The notes beneath the pieces were generated by a model, which did not search any database, was not told where the DNA came from, and saw nothing but the letters and a program-made list of their open reading frames with translations. The position numbers and the translations under genes were made by a program. 8,180 bases of DNA from Erysipelotrichaceae bacterium (GTDB taxonomy: Bacteria > Bacillota_I > Bacilli_A > Erysipelotrichales > Erysipelotrichaceae). Shown piece by piece: positions 1 through 5,322 of this stretch. The stretch's first letter is position 1, and the number at the start of each line of letters is the position of its first letter. The stretch is taken from assembly GCA_900754715.1 (NCBI GenBank), contig CAAEDX010000242.1, positions 1 to 8,180 of the forward strand, written 5' to 3'.

Positions 1-3
1 AAA

Positions 4-79
4 TGGCGCCTGAAACAAGACTCGAACTTGTGACCTGCCGGTTAACAGCCGGATGCTCTACCTACTGAGCTATTCAGGC
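4..79 (-). tRNA. tRNA-Asn(GTT), copy 1
   Basis: Read on the minus strand this folds as a complete 76-nt cloverleaf. The 7-bp acceptor stem GCCTGAA/TTCAGGC is followed by discriminator G and an encoded CCA. The D stem is GCTC/GAGC, and the T arm is ACAAG-TTCGAGT-CTTGT. The anticodon loop CTGTTAA gives anticodon GTT, so it decodes AAC/AAU. The top pair of the anticodon stem (27-43) is a U-C mismatch. It is identical over all 76 nt to the copy at 173-248. Its terminator would lie left of the window. Confidence 0.98.
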
Positions 80-97
80 ATTGCTGACTGCTCATAT

Positions 98-126
98 ATA
101 TTAGCATAAAACAATGTCTGTGACAA
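98..126 (-). promoter_or_regulatory. promoter of tRNA-Asn copy 1
   Basis: On the minus strand a -35 box TTGTCA (126-121) and a -10 box TAATAT (103-98) are separated by exactly 17 bp. The predicted start is about a dozen bases before the mature 5' end at 79. The same boxes at the same spacing recur before copy 2. Confidence 0.8.
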
Positions 127-138
127 CACTTTTTTCAG

Positions 139-163
139 AAAAAAACACCGAATGATCGGTGTT
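139..163 (-). terminator. terminator of tRNA-Asn copy 2
   Basis: On the minus strand, an 8-bp perfect stem AACACCGA/TCGGTGTT (163-144) with a 4-nt loop is followed by a run of T (the A run at 139-145 on the plus strand). It lies 10 nt beyond the 3' end of tRNA-Asn copy 2. It also separates that transcript from the copy 1 promoter, so the two tRNAs are separate units. Confidence 0.88.
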
Positions 164-172
164 CATCGCAAA

Positions 173-248
173 TGGCGCCTGAAACAAGACTCGAACTTGT
201 GACCTGCCGGTTAACAGCCGGATGCTCTACCTACTGAGCTATTCAGGC
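173..248 (-). tRNA. tRNA-Asn(GTT), copy 2
   Basis: A second complete 76-nt tRNA-Asn with encoded CCA, identical to the copy at 4-79, with anticodon GTT in loop CTGTTAA. It sits exactly 169 bp from copy 1. Its leader (249-275) is also clearly homologous to that of copy 1, so the pair arose by tandem duplication. It has its own promoter and terminator. Confidence 0.98.
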
Positions 249-266
249 GTTCCTGATTGCTCATAT

Positions 267-295
267 ATATTATCACAGAGCTTGGATCGTGGCAA
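267..295 (-). promoter_or_regulatory. promoter of tRNA-Asn copy 2
   Basis: Minus-strand -35 TTGCCA (295-290) and -10 TAATAT (272-267) with a 17-bp spacer. Both boxes sit at the same 169-bp offset from the copy 1 promoter, although most of the spacer sequence has diverged. This indicates the hexamers are conserved by function. Confidence 0.8.
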
Positions 296-385
296 CAGTT
301 TTTATTAAAAAAAGCATAAAATCTTGCAGAGAAAAAACGGGTGTGCAAATGATGCTGTATCGTCACGATCAGATGAAAAAATAAG

Positions 386-397
386 TGTTTGCAAACA
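386..397. promoter_or_regulatory. 12-bp perfect palindrome upstream of metal regulator
   Basis: TGTTTGCAAACA is a perfect dyad about 55-65 bp upstream of the predicted transcription start of the DtxR-family gene. It could be an operator for that gene or for another regulator. A short palindrome in AT-rich DNA can also occur by chance, so this is a weak call. Confidence 0.3.
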
Positions 398-432
398 GAC
401 TTTCAGGCAATTTGGTCGATAATCTTCAGGGA

Positions 433-452
433 ATATGCTATACTGAGCATAT
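433..452 (+). promoter_or_regulatory. extended -10 promoter overlapped by a dyad (candidate autoregulatory operator)
   Basis: TGCTATACT (436-444) is an extended -10 element without a good -35 box. It is embedded in a perfect inverted repeat, ATATGCT (433-439) and AGCATAT (446-452), with a 6-bp spacer. A repressor dimer bound here would cover the -10 region. DtxR/MntR-family repressors bind dyads of about 18-21 bp and often repress their own genes, so autoregulation is a reasonable inference. The half-site does not match the classical DtxR or MntR boxes that I know. Confidence 0.5.
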
Positions 453-480
453 ACTGAAATGGAAAACAGGAGTGATGAGA

Positions 481-852
481 GTGAATATTCATGAATCTGG
501 TGAAGACTACTTAGAGGCGATCCTTAAGCTGAAGCAGGAGCATGGGACGGTCCGTTCGATCGATATTGCCAGGGAGCTCAATTATTCCAAGCCAAGCGTA
601 TCCAGAGCGATGGGCATCCTTAAGGAACGTGGTCTGATCCACATGGAAGATCGTGAGATCACCCTGACCGAAGAAGGCATGAAGATCGCATCTAACATTT
701 ATGGCCGTCATCGCTTTCTGCAAAGATTCCTGTGTGAGCTTGGCGTCGATCCGCAGACGGCGGAAAATGATGCCTGCCGGATGGAGCATGTCCTGAGCGA
801 AGACAGTTATCAGAAGCTGAAGCAATTCATCGAAGCGCACCGTGAAGAGTGA
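481..852 (+). CDS. DtxR/MntR-family metal-dependent transcriptional repressor
   Basis: This 123-residue protein is a metal-sensing DNA-binding regulator of the DtxR/MntR family. The N-terminal winged helix-turn-helix spans about residues 8-65, with recognition helix around YSKPSVSRAM (35-44) and wing around 55-63. The metal-binding dimerisation domain spans about 66-123. Likely metal ligands are Asp9, Glu12, His77, Cys99, Glu102 and His103. The pattern C-x-x-E-H matches DtxR Cys102/Glu105/His106, while Asp9/Glu12 match MntR Asp8/Glu11. Gln81 replaces the Glu usual in that helix. There is no SH3-like third domain, so the architecture is MntR-type. GTG 481 is chosen because AGGAG (468-472) lies 8 nt upstream; ATG 475 would be only 2 nt from it. 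It is monocistronic, with its own promoter and terminator. Whether it senses Mn or Fe cannot be settled from sequence, and no transporter target is in the window. Confidence 0.9.
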   Translation: MNIHESGEDYLEAILKLKQEHGTVRSIDIARELNYSKPSVSRAMGILKERGLIHMEDREITLTEEGMKIASNIYGRHRFLQRFLCELGVDPQTAENDACRMEHVLSEDSYQKLKQFIEAHREE

Positions 853-859
853 GCATGCC

Positions 860-884
860 GCCCGAAAGATTCGGGCTTTTTTTT
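860..884 (+). terminator. intrinsic terminator of the metal regulator
   Basis: A perfect 7-bp GC-rich stem GCCCGAA/TTCGGGC with a 3-nt loop is followed by eight T. It begins 7 nt after the stop codon at 850-852. Confidence 0.95.
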
Positions 885-968
885 GCGCGTTTTAAGGGGA
901 AACGGAAAGTACGGCGTATCAGGTAAGAGAAGGGATGAGATCATCGTCTCAAGAAAGGAGTGAGCAAG

Positions 969-3593
969 ATGAGAAAGATCCTGAAAAGACTGGGCATGCT
1001 GATGCTCATCAGCGTATCGTGCATGAGTCAGTCTGTGCAGATCCCCCTGCATGCGCAGACCATGCTGGCTGCGCCAGCAACGAGAGAGGAGGTGAAGATC
1101 AGTCCGACCGATGTGATCCGCAAGGGGTTCAAGGTGCGCGTGGAGACCCCGAAAGGGCTTCATGATGACTATGAGAACAAATGGGTCATCAAGATGAGCG
1201 AGAAGAGCAGCAGCGGTTATGACAGCTGCGTCTACTCGAAGATCTGGATCGATGATCAGCGCGTGTATTGCGTGGATCCGCTGACAAGCGTGATGAACGG
1301 CGCGCAAGATTATGAGCAGATCTCATTTGGCGCGTATGTCAATGATGCCGCGGTCCGTGAGAAACTCTCCTATATTACCGCGCTGGGCTATGGCTTTCAG
1401 GGCGATACTTCCCATGAGATGGATTTTGCTACACAGATCTGCATCTGGCAGACCTTGCACGAATGGAAACCCAGACAGTATCCGGCCATCAGTTATATCC
1501 ATAAAGATATCCAGAGCAAGATCGCTTTGATCAAGGCGCGCCTTGCTTTGATGGAGGAGGAAGTATCCTTTGCCGGGGAGCAGCTGCAGCTGCAAGGCCT
1601 TGGAGAAGAACATGCTGTGACCTTGCAAGATGATGGCGGTTCATTTCAGTGGTATGTGCTTTCAGAAAGCAGTGACGGCCTGCATGTCCGTCAGGACGGT
1701 AATTCGCTGCAGATCTGGGCAGAGCGCATCGTGACAGATGGAAAGCTGACCTTCAGCTGCCTTTATGAGGACGCTGCACAGATCATTCCGGTCGTCTTTG
1801 ACAGCCCCGGTTCTCAAGATGTCATGACGCTTGGCCGCCCGAGACCCAAGCTGGCAGAGATCACAGTGGATGTGCAAAGCGAAGCGCGCTTTCGCAAGCT
1901 GGATGCCGGGTCAGGGACATTTCTGAGCGGTGCCCAGCTGCGCATATATCCGCAGGATAACCCAGATCAGATCTTGGCGGAATGGATGAGCGGGGATGAA
2001 GCGAAGGTGATCAAGGGACTTCCGATCGAACGGAAGCTGATCCTTGAGGAGACAAAGGCTCCGTATGGATTCGCGCGCAGCGAAAAGATCATCTTCGCGC
2101 TTGATGACGCCGGAGCGATCTGGATCTATGATGAAGAAGGAGATCCGCATGCGGCGAAGGAGGGTATGGTCACGATGGAAGATGAGCTGATCAAAGGCAG
2201 GCTGAGCTGGCAAAAGACTGGATCGCTTTATCAGCGAAATCAAATCAGAGAAAGCGAATTTGGAATGGTATATACACCGATATGGGAAAAAGGAAATCTG
2301 CCTGGCGCACAAATCACCGTCTATGCGGCAGAGGATATCGTGCTGGGAAATGATCGGCTGTATTATTCCGAAGATGAGCAGATCACCGTGCTCGAATCAG
2401 GAAACGATCCGGTCCAGTCGCTGGAGCTGCCTTGCGGATCTTATTATTATGTCGAGACCAAGGCCCCTGCCGGTCATGTCGCAGACCATGAGAAACACTT
2501 CTTTGAGATCCAGGCGGATGAAGATACGCAGCTGCAGATCGTACCGGCGCTTTTGCACAATGAACCGATCCGGGTGCGTTTGCAGTTTCGTAAGCAGATG
2601 GAAGCGCCGCGATACAGTGAGATGAACGACGCGCTTGAACAAGTGCGATTCGGCATCTTTGCGGCATCAGACATCTGTTTCAGCAACGGAGATGTCGGCG
2701 TGCCCAAGGGAACTCTCGTCAGTGTATGCAAAGTGGATGAAGAGGGTGCGTTGAGCGGTGTGCCGGATCTGCCGCAAGGAGATTATGTGTTGAGAGAATT
2801 GGCGACCGACGAGCGCTATCAGCTTTTGGATGAGGAATATCCCTTTACGGTCAGCGATGTGGCCGATGATGCCGGAGAGATCATCATTTCGCTGGGAGAA
2901 GCGGTCAACGCGCTGAAACGAGGAAGCGTGGAAGTGATCAAGCACGATGCGGAAGATGACCGCTTGCTTCAGGGCGCTGTCTTTGTCCTCTGTACGGATG
3001 AGGGATTGAAAAATGAGATCATGGAAAGGAAAAGCGGGGCAGATGGAAAAGTGGTGTTTGATGATCTGGAATATGGCGATTATTGGATCGTGGAGAAGCG
3101 GGCACCATACGGCTATGTGCAAGATCAAAAGCTGTATCATGTGAAGATCGGCGAGGATCATGCGCAGCTGCGCATTCATGTGGACAATGAAGCGATCCTG
3201 ACCGATCTGAAAGTGCAGAAAGTGGATTCGCTCAGTCATGCGCTGATCAAAGACAGCAGCTTTGTGTTCGGCCTGTATGCGGACAAAGACGGAGAGACGC
3301 TGCTCATGAAAGCGCAGGGAGACGAAGGAATCGCGACATTCTCTGGATTGCGATACGGGACTTATTACCTGAAGGAGCTTCAGGCTCCGGAAGGTTACAG
3401 CTCTTCCGCGAAGATGAGGAAGATCGTGCTCGATGAGAAGACACGAGGCATTTCAGATACGGTCACGATCAGCGTGGGGAATAAACGAAATGTCGTAACG
3501 GGAACAGGGCATGGCGCAGGACAGATAGCGGTTGTTCTTGCGTGCGCCCTCGGCGCGCTGCTGTGGCTGCGCCGCACGATGAAGGAAAACTGA
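969..3593 (+). CDS. cell-surface adhesin with N-terminal thioester domain and five SpaA/CnaB-type repeats
   Basis: An 874-residue secreted, wall-anchored adhesin or pilin-like protein. Residues 1-35 are a signal peptide with basic start and hydrophobic core. About 43-200 is a thioester domain: VYCVD puts Cys101 and TQICIW puts Gln156 where the internal thioester forms, a bond used by such adhesins to attach covalently to host surfaces. A beta-rich linker (200-300) precedes five SpaA/CnaB-like domains at about 303-409, 410-535, 536-650, 652-745 and 746-840. Each has an early Lys and a central E-x-x-A-P-x-G-like motif (Glu361, 496, 610, 709, 803), degenerate in domain 3. A late Asn/Asp (Asp405, Asn531, 647, 740, 838) is consistent with isopeptide cross-links. 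The C terminus has NVVTG (841-845), a hydrophobic helix (851-867) and a basic tail. ATG 969 is 8 nt after AAAGGAG (954-960). No sortase or second pilin is adjacent. Ligand unknown. Confidence 0.92.
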   Translation: MRKILKRLGMLMLISVSCMSQSVQIPLHAQTMLAAPATREEVKISPTDVIRKGFKVRVETPKGLHDDYENKWVIKMSEKSSSGYDSCVYSKIWIDDQRVYCVDPLTSVMNGAQDYEQISFGAYVNDAAVREKLSYITALGYGFQGDTSHEMDFATQICIWQTLHEWKPRQYPAISYIHKDIQSKIALIKARLALMEEEVSFAGEQLQLQGLGEEHAVTLQDDGGSFQWYVLSESSDGLHVRQDGNSLQIWAERIVTDGKLTFSCLYEDAAQIIPVVFDSPGSQDVMTLGRPRPKLAEITVDVQSEARFRKLDAGSGTFLSGAQLRIYPQDNPDQILAEWMSGDEAKVIKGLPIERKLILEETKAPYGFARSEKIIFALDDAGAIWIYDEEGDPHAAKEGMVTMEDELIKGRLSWQKTGSLYQRNQIRESEFGMVYTPIWEKGNLPGAQITVYAAEDIVLGNDRLYYSEDEQITVLESGNDPVQSLELPCGSYYYVETKAPAGHVADHEKHFFEIQADEDTQLQIVPALLHNEPIRVRLQFRKQMEAPRYSEMNDALEQVRFGIFAASDICFSNGDVGVPKGTLVSVCKVDEEGALSGVPDLPQGDYVLRELATDERYQLLDEEYPFTVSDVADDAGEIIISLGEAVNALKRGSVEVIKHDAEDDRLLQGAVFVLCTDEGLKNEIMERKSGADGKVVFDDLEYGDYWIVEKRAPYGYVQDQKLYHVKIGEDHAQLRIHVDNEAILTDLKVQKVDSLSHALIKDSSFVFGLYADKDGETLLMKAQGDEGIATFSGLRYGTYYLKELQAPEGYSSSAKMRKIVLDEKTRGISDTVTISVGNKRNVVTGTGHGAGQIAVVLACALGALLWLRRTMKEN

Positions 3594-3603
3594 AATAGAT
3601 GAG

Positions 3604-3632
3604 AAAGCCTTCGCCTGCATGACGAAGGCTTT
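3604..3632 (+). terminator. stem-loop after adhesin, possible terminator
   Basis: A perfect 10-bp stem AAAGCCTTCG/CGAAGGCTTT with a 9-nt loop lies 10 nt beyond the adhesin stop. Only three T end the stem, followed by GGTC, so it is a weak intrinsic terminator or an mRNA 3'-end hairpin. Confidence 0.6.
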
Positions 3633-3669
3633 GGTCATATCTGCGCAAGATCGACATAATATGAGGGTG

Positions 3670-3711
3670 AGCATGTTCATGATTTGTCGGAAACAGTCAG
3701 AGAAACATGCT
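3670..3711. repeat. 8-bp inverted repeat upstream of the sugar-phosphate kinase promoter
   Basis: AGCATGTT (3670-3677) and AACATGCT (3704-3711) are perfect inverted arms 26 bp apart. The right arm abuts the -35 box at 3711. They could be two regulator half-sites or a chance repeat; no regulator is adjacent. Confidence 0.35.
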
Positions 3712-3741
3712 TGACGAATAGCGGCAAGACCGTAGTATAAT
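3711..3741 (+). promoter_or_regulatory. promoter of the 1-phosphofructokinase-like gene
   Basis: TTGACG (3711-3716) and a consensus TATAAT (3736-3741) are separated by 19 bp, longer than the optimal 17. Both boxes are close to consensus. The leader to the start codon at 3823 is about 75 nt. Confidence 0.65.
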
Positions 3742-3822
3742 GAGGACAGCAGGCCATTAATGGAAAAATCAGGCATTGCCGGCATGCGCATGGCAATGTT
3801 TTTATGGAAAGGAGGAGCAATC

Positions 3823-4755
3823 ATGATCTATACACTGACGTTGAATCCATCGCTGGATTACCTGGTGGAACTGGAAAGCCTGAAGCCAGGAAAGATCAAT
3901 CGCGCAGACAGTGAAGAACTGGCTTTCGGCGGAAAAGGCGTAAATGTCTCCGTGATGCTGAAGCATCTGAATGTGGATTCTGTCGCGCTTGGCTTTACGG
4001 CCGGCGTGACGGCAGAATTATATGAACACGGCGTGTGCTCCTATGGCATTACCCCTTCTTTTCTGAGAGTGAAGAATGGCTTCACCCGGATCAATGTGAA
4101 GATCCTTGATGAAGAGGAGACCGGAGTCAATGGGCAAGGTCCCCAGCCTGACGCGCAGGAAGTCGAGCAGCTGTTGTCGCTTCTGGATCAGCTGAAAGAC
4201 GGGGATGTGCTGGTGATGGCAGGCAGCGTGCCAAAAAGCGTTCCTGACACGATCTATGCGCAGATGATGAGAAGAGTATCAGACGGTGTGCTGTGCATCG
4301 TTGATACAGGCGGCAGCGCCTTTCTCCATGTGCTGGAGGAAGGGCCGTTCTTGATCAAGCCAAGCATCCGCGAGCTGGAAGAGATCTTTCATTGTCCGAT
4401 GAAGGAAGGTGTGCTGCTCTCCAGCATGCATGCGCTTCAGCAGCGCGGCGTGCGCAATGTCCTCGTTTCCTGTGGGGAAAAAGGCGCTTATCTTCTGGAT
4501 GAACATGGCGGCTTTTATTTTGGCAAGAGCCCTGCTGGCCGCGTCATCAATACGACCGGAGCCGGAGATGCTATGGTGGCTGGTTTTTTGAAAGGCTGGA
4601 TGCAGACCAATGATTATATGCTGGCATTTAAGAGAGGGATCGCTGCCGGCAGTGCCACGGCTTTTTGCAAAGGCATGGCAGATGCAGAGTCAGTAAAACG
4701 GCTATATGCGAAAGTGGATATCGAAATCATGAGAGAACCAGTGATGGAAGGCTGA
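3823..4755 (+). CDS. fruK: 1-phosphofructokinase-like PfkB-family sugar kinase
   Basis: A 310-residue PfkB/ribokinase-superfamily kinase of the FruK/LacC group. FruK converts fructose-1-phosphate to fructose-1,6-bisphosphate with ATP, in the cytoplasm. The N terminus TLTLNPSLDY is typical of this group. GGKGVN (36-41) is the first PfkB signature. INTTGAGDA (242-250) is the second, with the anion hole and catalytic base Asp249. FLIKPS (176-181) and VLVSCGEKGA (213-222) are further family landmarks. Length is normal for FruK (about 300-315). ATG 3823 has AGGAGG (3810-3815) 7 nt upstream; the frame is open back to 3760, but no ribosome site supports an earlier start. No fructose PTS or FruR gene is next to it, unlike many fruRKA operons. 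Tagatose-6-phosphate kinase is the main alternative, as the two subfamilies are hard to separate by eye. Confidence 0.85.
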   Translation: MIYTLTLNPSLDYLVELESLKPGKINRADSEELAFGGKGVNVSVMLKHLNVDSVALGFTAGVTAELYEHGVCSYGITPSFLRVKNGFTRINVKILDEEETGVNGQGPQPDAQEVEQLLSLLDQLKDGDVLVMAGSVPKSVPDTIYAQMMRRVSDGVLCIVDTGGSAFLHVLEEGPFLIKPSIRELEEIFHCPMKEGVLLSSMHALQQRGVRNVLVSCGEKGAYLLDEHGGFYFGKSPAGRVINTTGAGDAMVAGFLKGWMQTNDYMLAFKRGIAAGSATAFCKGMADAESVKRLYAKVDIEIMREPVMEG

Positions 4756-4774
4756 GGGATGCTCCTCAGCCTTC
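4747..4774 (+). terminator. stem-loop overlapping the kinase stop codon
   Basis: A perfect 11-bp stem GAAGGCTGAGG/CCTCAGCCTTC with a 6-nt loop contains the TGA stop (4753-4755) in its left arm. No T tract follows, so it may protect the mRNA end rather than act as a classic intrinsic terminator. Between it and the next promoter (4775-4890) I see only AT-rich sequence and a weak 5-bp hairpin at 4816-4829. Confidence 0.5.
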
Positions 4775-4890
4775 ACTGTATTTCGGCAAAAATGCAGCTT
4801 ACGGTTCGCGAAGAGCAAACATAAGTTTGGTCCCTTTAGCGTTGCATTTACTTTTTCACTTCAGAAAAACAAAAAAAATTTAAAAAGGGG

Positions 4891-4919
4891 TTTACAAACC
4901 ATTTGATGTGTTGTATATT
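4891..4919 (+). promoter_or_regulatory. promoter of tRNA-Leu(CAG)
   Basis: TTTACA (4891-4896) and TATATT (4914-4919) with a 17-bp spacer. An A/T-rich stretch at 4864-4884 just upstream could act as an UP element. The predicted start lies a few nt before the mature 5' end at 4932. Confidence 0.8.
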
Positions 4920-4931
4920 ATTAGAGCAAAC

Positions 4932-5016
4932 GCGGAGGTGGTGAAACGGCAGACACGCTGTCTTCAGGCGGCAGTGCCCACAAGGCGTGAGGGTTCAAAT
5001 CCCTTCCTCCGCACCA
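4932..5016 (+). tRNA. tRNA-Leu(CAG)
   Basis: An 85-nt class II tRNA with acceptor GCGGAGG/CCTCCGC, discriminator A and encoded CCA. The anticodon stem CTGTC/GGCAG closes loop TTCAGGC, giving anticodon CAG, which reads CUG leucine codons. A 14-nt variable arm and T arm GAGGG-TTCAAAT-CCCTT complete the fold. CTG is visibly frequent in the neighbouring genes. Confidence 0.97.
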
Positions 5017-5026
5017 TATGCAGATC

Positions 5027-5052
5027 AAGTCTTCGGAAGAAGGCTTTTTTTT
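5027..5052 (+). terminator. terminator of tRNA-Leu(CAG)
   Basis: Stem AAGTCTTC/GAAGGCTT (8 bp with one G-T pair) and loop GGAA are followed by a run of eight T at 5045-5052, 10 nt after the tRNA end. Confidence 0.9.
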
Positions 5053-5108
5053 ACGTCGAGGTCTTAAAAATAATGCAAATTATACTGGAAATTCATTTGG
5101 AGATATAG

Positions 5109-5114
5109 TATAAT
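5109..5114 (+). promoter_or_regulatory. -10 box of tRNA-Leu(GAG) promoter
   Basis: A consensus TATAAT sits 12 nt before the mature tRNA end at 5127. No good -35 hexamer is present at 16-18 bp, but the upstream DNA (5065-5085) is A/T rich. The strong terminator at 5027-5052 makes a separate promoter necessary. Confidence 0.65.
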
Positions 5115-5126
5115 ACTGTTCGTAAC

Positions 5127-5210
5127 GATGCCGTGGTGGAATGGCAGACACGCTACTTTGAGGGGGTAGTGGGGCAACCCGTGTGAGTTCAAGTCTCATC
5201 GGCATCACCA
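5127..5210 (+). tRNA. tRNA-Leu(GAG)
   Basis: An 84-nt class II tRNA with acceptor GATGCCG/CGGCATC, discriminator A and encoded CCA. The anticodon stem CTACT/GGTAG closes loop TTGAGGG, giving anticodon GAG, which reads CUC and CUU leucine codons. A long variable arm with GGG/CCC pairing and T arm GTGAG-TTCAAGT-CTCAT are present. Confidence 0.97.
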
Positions 5211-5221
5211 TTTATAAGAAG

Positions 5222-5246
5222 AAGCATGCGAGAGCGTGCTTTTTTT
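5222..5246 (+). terminator. terminator of tRNA-Leu(GAG)
   Basis: Stem AAGCATGC/GCGTGCTT (8 bp, one T-G pair) with loop GAGA runs into seven T (5240-5246), 11 nt after the tRNA end. Confidence 0.9.
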
Positions 5247-5287
5247 CTGTGTTTTCACAGAATCGACACATAGCCGGCATCGTCACA

Positions 5288-5296
5288 TGATATACT
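5288..5296 (+). promoter_or_regulatory. extended -10 promoter of the small membrane protein gene
   Basis: TGATATACT is an extended -10 element (TG-n-TATACT), the same type as the one before the metal regulator. No convincing -35 is seen; TCGACA at 5263-5268 is 22 bp away, too far. The start site would leave a leader of about 20 nt. Confidence 0.5.
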
Positions 5297-5322
5297 GATA
5301 AAGATAAGGAGAGATGAAGAAA

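Noticed and set aside
1..275. Paired tRNA repeats as phage or island attachment sites
   Set aside because: Both repeats are complete tRNA genes with promoters, only 169 bp apart, and no integrase or foreign gene lies between them.
385..480. Upstream extension of the metal regulator from GTG 385
   Set aside because: It would include the promoter and dyad, has no ribosome site, and adds 32 residues absent from the family.
960..968. GTG 960 as start of the adhesin
   Set aside because: The GTG overlaps the last base of the AAAGGAG ribosome site; ATG 969 has ideal spacing.
887..968. Possible riboswitch or leader RNA before the adhesin
   Set aside because: Only about 80 bp with one weak 5-bp hairpin (TGAGA/TCTCA near 936-951); no known riboswitch core and no clear promoter could be seen.
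810..1307. Minus-strand open frame covering the terminator and adhesin start
   Set aside because: It would cross a strong plus-strand terminator and the adhesin signal peptide, and no start signal is visible.
2667..3239. 190-residue open frame antisense to the adhesin
   Set aside because: His/Ile-rich translation typical of an antisense shadow of an acidic repeat protein; no ribosome site or domain.
4775..4890. Possible small gene or tRNA remnant before tRNA-Leu(CAG)
   Set aside because: No ribosome site with a credible frame and no cloverleaf; only AT-rich sequence and a short hairpin.
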